Assembly (NCBI GenBank): GCA_017436245.1 | Contig: JAFSDN010000078.1 | Location: 1 to 41,587 of the forward strand | Length of the DNA: 41,587 nucleotides | Direction: 5' to 3' | Source: Clostridia bacterium | GTDB lineage: Bacteria; Bacillota; Clostridia; Monoglobales; Monoglobaceae | Part shown: one piece after another, positions 1 to 7,810 of the stretch | Layout: the number at the start of each line of letters is the position of its first letter | How positions within the stretch are numbered: the first letter of the stretch is position 1 | The notes under the pieces: generated by a model | What the model saw: only the letters and a program-made list of their open reading frames with translations | Database searches by the model: none | What the model was told of the DNA's origin: nothing | Position numbers and translations under genes: made by a program

Positions 1-612
1 AAGTGTATCACTCTTTGGTATTTTCCCTTTTTTGAAATCTTCTATCTGTTCTTCAAAGGATTTCGTATAATCATAGAGATTTGATACATTTTTTTCAAAT
101 TTTATCGAATACTTCTTCCCCTCACCCAATTTGTCATCCTTAGCGGAGTCGAAGGATCTTTCCGTATGGCTCCCCTTGGGGGGAGCTGTCTGCCTCGCAG
201 ACTGAGAGGGGGCATTTTTCTCCCTCACAACCCTCTCACTCTCAGCAAATGCCGCTCCAAGAAGGTCACGAGCCTTTTCAAGTTCACTCATAGGCATACC
301 AAAGGTATCCCTCGCCGCCTTGTCCTGTGCCTTTTTGTCGCCCTTAAATGCTTTTTTCACATTACTGATAAAATCCTTGATAGCCTGCCACAGCTGTTTA
401 AAAACACCACTATTTTGCTCTGCAGTTTCTCCAAGTCTGCCGTTTTTGAAATCATCAATAAACTGATTCAACGTCTCAGGACTTTTCAGAATATATCCTG
501 TATACTCAATGGGACAAAGACCGGACAACGATAATTGGTTAAACAGAAAGTTTTTAATTAAATATATATCATCGTCAGGATATTTATCTGCATGAAAGAT
601 GTCTTTCTGCAT
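1..612 (-). pseudogene. Truncated mobile-element-type protein fragment (runs off left edge)
   Basis: An open frame runs on the minus strand from an ATG at 612 to beyond the left edge, about 204 residues without a stop. A stop codon sits directly before the ATG and I see no Shine-Dalgarno sequence, so the true N-terminus has probably been lost. The middle (LNQFIDDFKNGRLGE, then WQAIKDFISNVKKAFKGD) resembles the repeated, charged tail regions of the very large polyvalent proteins of phages and integrative elements; this is an impression, not a domain match. The frame also reads through two dispersed DNA repeats (168-213 and 131-160), which encode a Ser/Ala/Pro-rich linker. It lies directly beyond the 3' end of tRNA-Pro, a usual integration site. 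It could be a decayed element remnant or an expressed C-terminal piece. Confidence 0.45.
131..213. repeat. Two dispersed repeat modules inside an open frame
   Basis: Positions 131-160 carry the module (rc) AAGATCCTTCGACTCCGCTA, related to the copies near 4356-4430, 6155-6230, 12843-12909 and 41480-41555. Positions 168-213 carry a GC-rich palindromic module (GGCTCCCCTTGGGGGGAGCT, then CTCGCAGACTGAGAGGGG), of a type I recall as frequent in gut Clostridia. Both are read through in frame by the 1-612 minus-strand ORF. Confidence 0.6.
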
Positions 613-631
613 CTACTGTAAAAACGAAAAG

Positions 632-667
632 AAAAAACGCTCGATGCCTTATGCATCAAGCGTTTTT
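632..667 (-). terminator. Rho-independent terminator of tRNA-Pro
   Basis: On the minus strand directly after the encoded CCA there is an inverted repeat AAAACGCTTGATGC / GCATCGAGCGTTTT with a short loop, followed by a T-rich run. This is a typical intrinsic terminator for a single tRNA transcript. Confidence 0.85.
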
Positions 668-669
668 GG

Positions 670-746
670 TGGTCGGAGTGACTGGATTCGAACCAGCGGC
701 CACTTGAACCCCATTCAAGTACTCTACCAAACTGAGCCACACCCCG
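670..746 (-). tRNA. tRNA-Pro (anticodon GGG)
   Basis: A 77-nt cloverleaf can be drawn. The acceptor stem is CGGGGTG/CACTCCG with one G-U pair. The D arm contains GGCTCAGTTTGGTAGAG. The anticodon stem is CTTGA/TCAAG with loop ATGGGGT, giving anticodon GGG, which reads CCC/CCU proline codons. The T arm carries the TTCGAATC motif. The 3' CCA is encoded. A consensus promoter lies 15 nt upstream and an intrinsic terminator follows at once, so it is a single-gene transcript. Sequence beyond its 3' end holds the truncated mobile-type ORF, so the gene may have served as an integration site. Confidence 0.95.
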
Positions 747-760
747 AAATCACTTGTACA

Positions 761-789
761 AGTATACATCAAAAATCAGTTTTTGTCAA
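761..789 (-). promoter_or_regulatory. Sigma-A promoter of tRNA-Pro
   Basis: Minus strand TTGACA (789-784), 17-bp spacer, TATACT (766-761), with the tRNA starting 15 nt after the -10. The spacing and the perfect -35 fit a strong housekeeping promoter. Confidence 0.8.
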
Positions 790-892
790 TACCTTTTTAA
801 AAGATTTTTTCTTTATTTTTGATTTTGTATATATTGCAAAAAACAGCTTCAACTAATCGACTTTTAGTAGTAAAAATGTACTATCACACAAC

Positions 893-925
893 AAAGCGGA
901 TGGTTTTTTTTGACCAATCCGCTTT
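893..925 (-). terminator. Hairpin after the metallophosphoesterase gene
   Basis: Inverted repeat AAAGCGGATTGG / CCATCCGCTTT just beyond the stop codon at 936. The following tract is only partly T-rich (TTGTTGTG), so this is a weak intrinsic terminator or a hairpin protecting the 3' end. Confidence 0.5.
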
Positions 926-935
926 TCATAATACT

Positions 936-2084
936 CTAATTCAATTTTATACTCACAATTTCGCTTTTCGTCCCAACACGCATGGGCATTCCCCACGTAC
1001 CAAGCCCTGAGGTAACAACAACGTGAGGAGAATCGCTGTTTTTCCGATAATGTCCATAATCAACCGTGTAAATCATATTTGTAATCAAATTCCCCGGGAA
1101 AATCTGTCCCTTGTGGGTATGTCCCGACACAATCAGGTCAACTTCATTGCCGTATTCATCAATATTTGACGGATTGTGATCCATAACAAGAACCGGCAGA
1201 TTTTTGTCAACATCCGCTAAAACATAATCTGCCGTTTTCCGTTCCGCTTCAGGGAAACCTCCAATGGGGTCTCCGTCAACCCGTCCGACCAGAATCAATC
1301 TGTTGTCAATAACCGTATATTCATCAAGAAGAATCTTAACATTACTTTGTTCAAGAAAACTCAGCATTTCATCAACAGTCGTCCCTGCATCATGATTCCC
1401 CAGGCAGGCAAAAACTCCATACCGTGTCCTTATTCCCTTCAAGGCCTCTGCCGCCTTTTCGGGATTTTTCACAGCATAAAAGTCATTGTCAAAAATATCT
1501 CCCGCAATGCAAACCATATCGGGCTTCAGTTCGTTTATTTTTTCAACAGCGTTTATCAGCTTACTCTCCGAACCCAATGCCCCAAGATGCAAATCACTTA
1601 TCAGAACAACATTCATTTCGCCGTCAAGCCTGTTTTCTTCCAAAGGAATATCATAGGAAACAAAACTTATTTGTTTTGCATTGTATATCCCATATACGGT
1701 CAAAAAACCAACAACCAAAACAACCGCAAGTCCCGAATATAAACGCACCTTTTCAGGCAAAGGCGATGGAATAAGCCTTGCAAATTTCCCCAAAAGCAAA
1801 ATACAGTCAGCAAGAAGAAAAAACACCAGAAAGAAAATAAATATTCCCAGCCAGTACATCCCAACAGCACCAACAACGCTTTTTACCGCATCCGGTAGGG
1901 GCAAAAAGGATTTTGCAAATCCAATTACGCTCAGCAGCATCAGCAGAGCCAAAACACCCAAAAAAATGCCTTTATTCAGTTTTGGGAAAACAATATGAAT
2001 ACATTGCCAGATTCTCCGCGCAATATAATAATTCGCACTGCCAAAAACCGCAAAAACAATAATAATGCCAACAATGAATCTCAT
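936..2084 (-). CDS. Membrane-anchored metallophosphoesterase (YkuE/YaeI type)
   Basis: 382 residues. Four hydrophobic segments occupy roughly residues 1-20, 38-60, 75-97 and 115-133, followed by a calcineurin-like phosphoesterase domain. The dinuclear-metal motifs are present in order: SDLHLG (D164, H166), GDIFD (195-199), GNHD (229-232), a further His in MDHNPS (about 303) and GHTH (321-324). The domain should sit at the membrane and hydrolyse a phosphoester; YkuE-type relatives have been linked to lipid or cell-wall phosphates, but the substrate cannot be read here. It starts 30 nt after the phosphoribosyltransferase stop, behind GAAAGG, so it is the third gene of the purine-uptake operon. 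That link to purine metabolism may be only positional. Confidence 0.85.
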   Translation of the reverse strand: MRFIVGIIIVFAVFGSANYYIARRIWQCIHIVFPKLNKGIFLGVLALLMLLSVIGFAKSFLPLPDAVKSVVGAVGMYWLGIFIFFLVFFLLADCILLLGKFARLIPSPLPEKVRLYSGLAVVLVVGFLTVYGIYNAKQISFVSYDIPLEENRLDGEMNVVLISDLHLGALGSESKLINAVEKINELKPDMVCIAGDIFDNDFYAVKNPEKAAEALKGIRTRYGVFACLGNHDAGTTVDEMLSFLEQSNVKILLDEYTVIDNRLILVGRVDGDPIGGFPEAERKTADYVLADVDKNLPVLVMDHNPSNIDEYGNEVDLIVSGHTHKGQIFPGNLITNMIYTVDYGHYRKNSDSPHVVVTSGLGTWGMPMRVGTKSEIVSIKLN

Positions 2085-2114
2085 TACAAACTAAGCCTTT
2101 CTTTTGAATCAAAC

Positions 2115-2672
2115 TCAGATAACATTTCCGTCTGCATCAAACAAAGGAAGGGGCTCAAGATAAGTAATGTCCTCACGGTTCTGTGCATCGCCTTCTGCAA
2201 GAACGGCCATTCTGCCCACAATATTTCCTCCAACCTGATTAATCAATGTTTCCAGAGCCTCAAGAGATTCGCCCGTACTGATAACATCATCAACAACCAA
2301 AACACGCTTGCCCTTCATAGCAGCAGCCTCGGAAGCGCCTATACAAAGAGTCTGAGTGTGTGCCGTGGTGATTGAATCCACATTTGTTGTGACAATATCT
2401 TTCATATAAAGCTTCGGGCCTTTTCGGGCAACAACATAATAATTATTTCCCGATTGACGAGCCATTTCATGAACCAGAGGAATTCCCTTTGATTCAGCAG
2501 TAATGAGAATATCAAATTCAGGAGCTTGCTTCAAAAGAGCCTCCGCCGATTTCACTGTCACTTCCACATCCCCAAACATAATAAATGCCGCAATATACAG
2601 TTTTTCGTTCACCTTACAAAGAGGAAGCTCACGTTCAACCCCTGCAATAGTCATTTTATAACTCATATCCAT
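2115..2672 (-). CDS. Adenine/xanthine-type purine phosphoribosyltransferase
   Basis: I chose the ATG at 2672 (185 residues) because AAGGAG lies 10 nt before it; the upstream in-frame start has no such site. The PRPP-binding motif VLVVDDVISTGES is at residues 124-136, and the fold and length match type I phosphoribosyltransferases, which join a free purine base to PRPP to give the nucleotide. The N-terminal part (LYIAAFIMFGDVEVTVKSAE) and the ESKGIPLVHEMAR segment resemble the adenine phosphoribosyltransferase group; xanthine or guanine cannot be excluded. It lies 78 nt after a purine permease, so uptake and salvage of the same base are probably coupled. Confidence 0.85.
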   Translation of the reverse strand: MDMSYKMTIAGVERELPLCKVNEKLYIAAFIMFGDVEVTVKSAEALLKQAPEFDILITAESKGIPLVHEMARQSGNNYYVVARKGPKLYMKDIVTTNVDSITTAHTQTLCIGASEAAAMKGKRVLVVDDVISTGESLEALETLINQVGGNIVGRMAVLAEGDAQNREDITYLEPLPLFDADGNVI

Positions 2673-2750
2673 AAAAACAATACTCCTTTTCCGCAAAACG
2701 TCCCCCGTCAAAATGACAGGGGACATTCGACTAATTATATTTTATCCTGA

Positions 2751-4121
2751 TTACGCAAGTCCCATAACCTTGAGAACAATATAAATTGCGAACAAAGCAA
2801 CCGAAACCCACATAACTCCGCTAATATCCTTAGCCTTGCCTGTAACAAGCTTCAGAATAACCCAAGCCAGCATACCAAACATAATGCCGTTTGCAATTGA
2901 ATATGTGAAAGGCATCATAATGATTGCAAGGAATGCACCGATTGTATCTGCTGCATCGCCGCCAAAGTCAACCTTTTTAACTGATGAAAGCATCAAAAGA
3001 CCAACATAAAGCATTGCAGGAGTTGTTGCAAATCCCGGAATTGCAAGGAACACCGGTGCAAAAACAATTGCAATAATGAACATAACAGCTGTCGTAACCG
3101 CGGTAAGACCTGTTCTTCCGCCTGCCGCAACGCCGGCACTTGATTCAACATAGCTTGTAACGGTTGATGTACCGAGGCACGCACCAACAACAGTACCAAC
3201 AGCATCAGCCATCAAAGCACCGCCCGCCTTGGGAAGTCTGCCGTCCTTATCAAGAAGGTCACCCTTTTCAGCAACACCGATAAGTGTTCCCACCGTATCA
3301 AAAATATCTGTATAAAGGAAGGTGAATACCACAAGGGCAAAGCCTGCAAAATTATCAACAATAAACTTAAAATCAAATTTAAACAATGCCGGTGCCGCAA
3401 AATTAGCCTTTATTGCAACCCACGAAAGGTTTGGAATCACAGAAAATACTCCATTTTCAGGGTCAACAACATACCAGCCCACAAGTTCTGCCACAATACC
3501 CAGAACCCATGTAATCAAAATACCAAGCAGAATTCCGCCCGGAACCTTGAAATGCTGAAGCACACCGATAACCAAAAGTCCCACGATTGCCAGAGCAACA
3601 CCGGGAGATGCAAGGTTACCCATTGCAACAGTTGTTGCAGGATCTGCCACAACAATCTTGGCATTAAGCAACGCAATAATTGTAATAAACAAACCGATAC
3701 CTGCCGTAATACCAAACTTCAGATTTGCAGGAATTTTGTTTACAAGAGCTTCACGGAATTTGAAAACGGACAGAATCATAAAAATGAAACCTTCAATCAA
3801 AATTGCCGTCAAAGCAACCTCGTAAGAATAGCCCATAGCACCGCAAACCGTAAATGCAAAGAACGCATTAAGTCCCATACCCGAAGCCAGAGCCACAGGA
3901 TAATTTGCAAAAAAAGCCATGCAAAGGGTTGCGATTGCAGCAGAAATTGCCGTTGCCATAAAAATACCTGCACGTGTTGCACCCGGAATGTCACCGAGAT
4001 AATTTGGGTTAACCGCAAGGATATAAGACATTGCAAGGAATGTTGTTATACCGGCGATAATCTCAGTTTTGACATTCGTTTTGTTTTCTTTAAGCTTAAA
4101 CAGCTTTTCCAGTGTGTTCAT
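2751..4121 (-). CDS. NCS2/AzgA-type purine permease (hypoxanthine/guanine/adenine)
   Basis: 456 residues with about 12-14 hydrophobic segments. The N-terminal signature (ITTFLAMSYILAVNPNYLGD), GMGLNAFFAF and the DIFDTVGTLIGVAEKG segment are typical of the AzgA/PbuG/PbuO branch of the NCS2 family, which imports purine bases with protons. GTSTVTSYVESSAGVAAGGRTGLTA is also family-typical. It starts behind GAGGAGTG and leads an operon with a phosphoribosyltransferase. I looked for a purine riboswitch in the leader and found none. The exact base transported is not determinable. Confidence 0.93.
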   Translation of the reverse strand: MNTLEKLFKLKENKTNVKTEIIAGITTFLAMSYILAVNPNYLGDIPGATRAGIFMATAISAAIATLCMAFFANYPVALASGMGLNAFFAFTVCGAMGYSYEVALTAILIEGFIFMILSVFKFREALVNKIPANLKFGITAGIGLFITIIALLNAKIVVADPATTVAMGNLASPGVALAIVGLLVIGVLQHFKVPGGILLGILITWVLGIVAELVGWYVVDPENGVFSVIPNLSWVAIKANFAAPALFKFDFKFIVDNFAGFALVVFTFLYTDIFDTVGTLIGVAEKGDLLDKDGRLPKAGGALMADAVGTVVGACLGTSTVTSYVESSAGVAAGGRTGLTAVTTAVMFIIAIVFAPVFLAIPGFATTPAMLYVGLLMLSSVKKVDFGGDAADTIGAFLAIIMMPFTYSIANGIMFGMLAWVILKLVTGKAKDISGVMWVSVALFAIYIVLKVMGLA

Positions 4122-4158
4122 GAGATTTCACTCCTCATTAAAAATTTTTAACACATAT

Positions 4159-4187
4159 ATTTTATAATATTTTCGCTTTTTTTTCAA
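4159..4187 (-). promoter_or_regulatory. Putative sigma-A promoter of the purine permease operon
   Basis: Minus strand TTGAAA (4187-4182), 17-bp spacer, TAAAAT (4164-4159), about 38 nt before the permease start. The stretch is very AT-rich, which raises the risk of a chance match. Confidence 0.5.
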
Positions 4188-4322
4188 TAAGTTTACGAAA
4201 TTTTCTATATTTTGTCGTTTTAGATAATAAAACACACCATATTTTGTATATTTTGCCACTCATAGACATTTTATGGCGAAGGTTGGCTCTCCTAAGCCAC
4301 CTAAACATCTCCTCAAAAAAAC

Positions 4323-4464
4323 GGTTCTATAACAAATGTTGGGGTAAATGCTTTGTAAAGATTCTTCGCTGCGCTCAGAATAACTAAAGCTTGCCGGTAC
4401 AAGGTCATGTTGAGCGTAGTCGAAATATCTTTTTTTTACTAAACCCCAACATTGGATAAAGAAC
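4323..4464. mobile_element. MITE-like element, copy 1 (about 142 bp)
   Basis: It starts GGTTCTATAACAAATGTTGG and ends with the inverted complement (rc of the end: GTTCTTTATCCAATGTTGGG), so the terminal inverted repeats are about 23 bp. The interior has two facing copies of the AAGATTCTTCG...GCTCAGAAT module. It is flanked on both sides by AAAAAAAC (4315-4322 and 4465-4472), an apparent 8-bp target duplication. No transposase is encoded, so movement would be in trans. A near-identical copy is at 41445-41587. The 8-bp duplication and GGTTCT ends recall the ISL3 family; that is a suggestion from memory only. Confidence 0.75.
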
Positions 4465-4474
4465 AAAAAAACAA

Positions 4475-4503
4475 ACAGGAATTTTCAAAACGAAAATTCC
4501 TGT
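4475..4503 (-). terminator. Rho-independent terminator of gdhA, interrupted by the MITE
   Basis: Minus strand: ACAGGAATTTTC, loop, GAAAATTCCTGT (12-bp perfect stem), then TTGTTTTTTT. The T-run is one arm of the 8-bp target duplication of the MITE at 4323-4464, so the element sits directly after the U-tract and leaves the terminator functional. Confidence 0.85.
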
Positions 4504-4522
4504 TATATTAATCAGCCAAATA

Positions 4523-5866
4523 TTAATAAATACCCTGATCAAGCATTGCGTCCGCAACCTTCATAAATCCAGCAATGTTTGCACCCGAAACAAGGTCATA
4601 ACCAAGACCGTATTCTTCAGCTGCCTCCATTGAAACCTTATGAATGTTAATCATAATGCCCTTGAGCTTTTCATCAACCTCTTCTGCTGTCCAGTTGTAT
4701 CTCATTGAGTTCTGAGCCATTTCAAGAGACGAAACTGCAACACCGCCGGCATTAACAGCCTTTGAAGGACCAATAATTGCCTTGCTTTCCTTGATATATT
4801 CCATTGCATCGTCAGTTGTGGGCATATTTGCAACTTCGATATAATATTTTGTGCCGTTTGCAACAATCTTCTTCGCTTCTTCAAGTGTAACTTCGTTCTG
4901 AGTTGCACAAGGCATACAGATGTCAACCTTAACCTCCCAGGGCTTCTTGCCTGCAAAGAACTGACAACCAAACTTGTCAGCATAATCCTGCGCACGGTCA
5001 CGACCTGATGAACGCATTTCAAGAAGATATGCAATCTTTTCCTTTGTGGTAACACCGTCGGGATCGTAAACATAACCGTCAGGACCCGAAATTGTAACTA
5101 CCTTACCACCAAGATCAGCCACCTTCTGGCAAACACCCCATGCAACATTACCAAAACCTGAAACTGCAACAGTCTTACCTTCAAAAGTATCCTTCTCATG
5201 CTTGAGAACTTCATTTGCATAATATGTAGCACCAAATCCCGTAGCTTCGGGTCTGATGAGTGAACCACCGTAAGAAAGACCCTTACCTGTAAGAACGCCG
5301 TTTTCCCAGCAAGCCTTGATTCTCTTGTACTGACCGAAGAGGAAACCGATTTCTCTGCCGCCAACACCAATATCGCCTGCAGGAACGTCAACGTCAGGGC
5401 CGATATGTCTGTAAAGCTCTGTCATAAACGCCTGACAGAATCTCATAATTTCAGAATCGCTCTTACCTCTGGGGTCAAAGTCAGAACCACCCTTACCGCC
5501 GCCGATTGGAAGACCGGTAAGACTGTTTTTGAAAGTCTGCTCAAAACCAAGGAACTTAATAATGCCGATATAAACCGACGGATGGAAACGAAGACCACCC
5601 TTGTAAGGACCAATTGCACTGTTAAACTGTACACGATAACCTGTGTTTACATGAATCTTGCCGTTGTCATCCTCCCATGCAACTCGAAATGTAATCTGTC
5701 TTTCAGGCTCAGCCATTCTTTCAAGAAGAGCTGCCTTTTCATATTCGGGATGTTTTTCAACAACAGGAGCAAGGCTTGAAAAAACTTCCGTAACAGTCTG
5801 AATAAATTCAGGCTCACCGGCGTGCTTTTTCTTTACATCTTCAATAACTCTTTCAACATATGACAT
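4523..5866 (-). CDS. gdhA: NADP-type glutamate dehydrogenase
   Basis: 447 residues, the usual length of the hexameric NADP-linked enzymes. It interconverts 2-oxoglutarate plus ammonium with glutamate in the cytoplasm and is a main nitrogen-assimilation step. The signature KGGLRFHPSV, the catalytic-lysine region PIGGGKGGSDFDPRGKSD, VPAGDIGVGGREIGFLFGQY, and the Rossmann motif VSGFGNVAWG are all clear, as is the C-terminal ANIAGFMKVADAM. The start is supported by AGGGGG 8-9 nt upstream. It has its own promoter and terminator, so it is monocistronic. Nothing in the coding sequence is unusual. Confidence 0.97.
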   Translation of the reverse strand: MSYVERVIEDVKKKHAGEPEFIQTVTEVFSSLAPVVEKHPEYEKAALLERMAEPERQITFRVAWEDDNGKIHVNTGYRVQFNSAIGPYKGGLRFHPSVYIGIIKFLGFEQTFKNSLTGLPIGGGKGGSDFDPRGKSDSEIMRFCQAFMTELYRHIGPDVDVPAGDIGVGGREIGFLFGQYKRIKACWENGVLTGKGLSYGGSLIRPEATGFGATYYANEVLKHEKDTFEGKTVAVSGFGNVAWGVCQKVADLGGKVVTISGPDGYVYDPDGVTTKEKIAYLLEMRSSGRDRAQDYADKFGCQFFAGKKPWEVKVDICMPCATQNEVTLEEAKKIVANGTKYYIEVANMPTTDDAMEYIKESKAIIGPSKAVNAGGVAVSSLEMAQNSMRYNWTAEEVDEKLKGIMINIHKVSMEAAEEYGLGYDLVSGANIAGFMKVADAMLDQGIY

Positions 5867-5910
5867 ATTGTTTATGCCCCCTATAAATAGATTTTTTAAA
5901 TAACGGAATT

Positions 5911-5939
5911 ATTTTATCACTTTTTGGGTTTTATTGCAA
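5911..5939 (-). promoter_or_regulatory. Sigma-A promoter of gdhA
   Basis: Minus strand TTGCAA (5939-5934), 17-bp spacer, TAAAAT (5916-5911), about 45 nt before the start codon. Confidence 0.6.
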
Positions 5940-6260
5940 TACTTTCACGAAAATTTTCTTGAATTATATGCAAATTTTCCAAGATTGTTTTTTTTGATTT
6001 TTTTCACTATGTAAAAATTTCACTAATTGACAAAACTTTAACACACAAATAAGCCTCTACCTATAATATAATAAAATCATCAGAATTATGCTTTATCTTT
6101 TGTCAGAAAATTTAACACCGGCATGTTCACAAGAACATGCCGCTTCATTTTGTCATTCTGAGGAGCAAAGCGATTCGAAGAATCTTACGATTTTGCGTAG
6201 TTTTAAGGCCCGTCGACTACGCTCAGGGTGACAGCGTGTCGACTTTATCGACACGCCGCC
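5940..6260. repeat. gdhA-trpB intergenic region with hairpins and dispersed repeat modules
   Basis: 5940-6110 is very AT-rich and shows nothing recognisable beyond the gdhA promoter flank. 6119-6142 is a perfect hairpin CGGCATGTTC-ACAA-GAACATGCCG with no T-run. 6155-6230 has facing repeat modules (GTCATTCTGAG ... CTCAGGGTGAC) of the family dispersed in this window. 6234-6256 is a hairpin GCGTGTCGA-CTTTA-TCGACACGC placed 10 bp after the trpB stop. None has a proper U-tract; one of them may still end or stabilise the trpB transcript. Confidence 0.65.
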
Positions 6261-6266
6261 AAATAT

Positions 6267-7511
6267 TTATTCCACATCATAATCCAGCTTGAACTGCTCA
6301 CCACAGCCATACTTTTCGTAAACGTAATCAATATCCTTGTCACCACGACCCGAAAGGCAGGCAAGAATCGAACCTGACCTATGCTCCTTTGCATAACGGA
6401 TTGCATATGCAACAGCATGAGCACTTTCAATAGCAGGAATAATACCCTCATATCTTGAAAGCAGGAAAAACGCCTCCATGGCTTCCTCGTCCGACACCGT
6501 TTCATAATGAACTCTGTTCATATCGCGAAGAAAAGCGTGTTCAGGGCCAACACCGGGATAATCAAGACCGCTGGCAATTGAATACACAGGAAGGGGCTCG
6601 CCCTTTTCGTCCTGAAGAACATAGCTTGAGTAACCGTGAATTATACCCTTTGTTCCATAAGCCATTGTTGCCGCATGGTCACCAACAGCCGCACCTCTTC
6701 CCAAAGGCTCAACTCCGTATATTTCAACAGGGTCGGCAAGGAAAGGTGTGAACATACCCAATGAATTTGATCCACCGCCAACGCAAGCCGCAATGGCATC
6801 GGGCATAATTCCCGTCATTTCAAGGAACTGCTCTCTTGCCTCAATCCCGATAACCGACTGAAAATCACGAACCATTTTAGGGAAAGGATGAGGGCCTGCC
6901 GCAGTACCAATGCAGTAAATTGCATCCTTATATTCATTGAGATACGCCTCGAATGCCGCATCACAGGCTTCCTTCAAGGTTTTCAAGCCCTTTGTCACAG
7001 GAACAACGTTTGCACCAAGCATCTTCATTCTGATTACGTTTGGGTGCTGTTTTGCAATATCAACCTCACCCATATACACGTCACATTCCATACCGAAATA
7101 TGCCGCCGCAGTTGCAATTGCAACACCGTGCTGACCTGCACCGGTTTCTGCAATAATCTTTTTCTTACCCATAAACTTTGCAAGAAGCCCCTCGCCCATG
7201 CAGTGATTGAGCTTGTGAGCACCCGTATGATTAAGGTCTTCACGCTTCAGATAAATCTGACAGTTGCCAAATATCTTTGAAAGCCTTTCACAATGTGTAA
7301 TGGGTGTGGGTCTGCCCTGAAACTCCTTTCGGATTCTGCGAAGCTCGTTAATAAACTGAGCCGAATGACAAATTGCTTCATAAGCATCATCCGCCTCCTT
7401 AAAGGCTTCAATAAGCTCCTCCGCCTGATACGAACCGCCGTATTCGCCAAAAAAGCCGTCAGCCGTTGGATATTCCTTCAAATAGTTATCAAAATCTCTG
7501 TATTTATTCAT
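6267..7511 (-). CDS. trpB: Tryptophan synthase beta chain, stand-alone
   Basis: 414 residues, near the usual TrpB length. It condenses indole with serine to tryptophan using PLP. Visible hallmarks are GEYGGSY near the N-terminus, [13 protein letters not shown] with the PLP lysine at K100, the catalytic-Glu motif AETGAGQHG (E122), the phosphate-binding loop GGGSNS, and [15 protein letters not shown]. The start follows AAGGAG. No trpA, trpC, trpF or trpD lies nearby, so it either pairs with a TrpA encoded elsewhere or salvages indole. After the PLP lysine the usual INN is LNH. A Trp-rich leader peptide (7591-7647) precedes it on the same transcript. Isozyme type (TrpB1 versus stand-alone) should be settled by phylogeny; motifs look TrpB1-like. 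Confidence 0.93.
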   Translation of the reverse strand: MNKYRDFDNYLKEYPTADGFFGEYGGSYQAEELIEAFKEADDAYEAICHSAQFINELRRIRKEFQGRPTPITHCERLSKIFGNCQIYLKREDLNHTGAHKLNHCMGEGLLAKFMGKKKIIAETGAGQHGVAIATAAAYFGMECDVYMGEVDIAKQHPNVIRMKMLGANVVPVTKGLKTLKEACDAAFEAYLNEYKDAIYCIGTAAGPHPFPKMVRDFQSVIGIEAREQFLEMTGIMPDAIAACVGGGSNSLGMFTPFLADPVEIYGVEPLGRGAAVGDHAATMAYGTKGIIHGYSSYVLQDEKGEPLPVYSIASGLDYPGVGPEHAFLRDMNRVHYETVSDEEAMEAFFLLSRYEGIIPAIESAHAVAYAIRYAKEHRSGSILACLSGRGDKDIDYVYEKYGCGEQFKLDYDVE

Positions 7512-7590
7512 AATAAAAATCTCCTTTTTAAAAAAATATATTCAAATCAAATCCCTGCAGTTCAACTAACTGCCAAAAAACACCAAGGGC

Positions 7591-7647
7591 TTACGCCCAA
7601 ATGTTGCCTCCCCATTGATTCAAAATATATTTCTTCAAAAAAGTCAT
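7591..7647 (-). CDS. Candidate trp leader peptide (18 aa, two Trp codons)
   Basis: A short ORF, MTFLKKYILNQWGGNIWA, starts at an ATG 8 nt after GGGAG and ends in TAA 79 nt before trpB. Two of its 18 residues are tryptophan (positions 12 and 17), very near the stop, as in classical leader peptides of amino-acid attenuators. The stop overlaps a small GGGC-GTAA-GCCC hairpin followed by TTGGTG and six T; a second hairpin GCAGTT/AACTGC follows. I could not draw a convincing mutually exclusive antiterminator by eye. No T-box is seen. Role as a ribosome-stalling sensor of charged tRNA-Trp is inference. Confidence 0.55.
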   Translation of the reverse strand: MTFLKKYILNQWGGNIWA

Positions 7648-7679
7648 TTTTTTCACTCCCTATTGAAATTATAAATTTT

Positions 7680-7708
7680 ATTTTATCACAACTTTTTCAA
7701 AAAGTCCA
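7680..7708 (-). promoter_or_regulatory. Putative promoter of the trpB leader transcript
   Basis: Minus strand TGGACT (7708-7703), 17-bp spacer, TAAAAT (7685-7680). It places the transcript start about 25 nt before the leader-peptide ATG. The -35 matches only 4 of 6. Confidence 0.4.
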
Positions 7709-7760
7709 TACAAATATAAAAAATTTTAGCAAAATACCGCCAATATCATTTTATCTAAAA

Positions 7761-7801
7761 ATCCGCCCCGATGAAAATCAATGTGTTTCATCGGGGCGGA
7801 T
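7761..7801 (-). terminator. Rho-independent terminator of the tautomerase gene
   Basis: A perfect 16-bp stem ATCCGCCCCGATGAAA / TTTCATCGGGGCGGAT with a 9-nt loop lies 10 bp after the stop at 7811; TTTT follows on the minus strand. Confidence 0.85.
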
Positions 7802-7810
7802 TATTTCATT

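Noticed and set aside
166-534. 122-aa plus-strand ORF
   Set aside because: It is antisense to the more protein-like 1-612 minus frame and covers the repeat modules; no ribosome site.
558-740. 60-aa minus ORF over the tRNA
   Set aside because: It overlaps the tRNA-Pro gene and its terminator.
3552-4151. 199-aa plus ORF, Cys/His/Asn-rich
   Set aside because: Antisense shadow of the purine permease; composition typical of a reverse-complement frame.
4122-4260. Purine riboswitch before the permease
   Set aside because: The AT-rich leader has none of the conserved core pairings.
4260-4466. 68-aa minus ORF
   Set aside because: Lies almost wholly within the MITE copy; a by-product of the repeat.
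7512-7760. T-box leader before trpB
   Set aside because: No AGAGA..., specifier loop or GGTGG antiterminator motif is seen.
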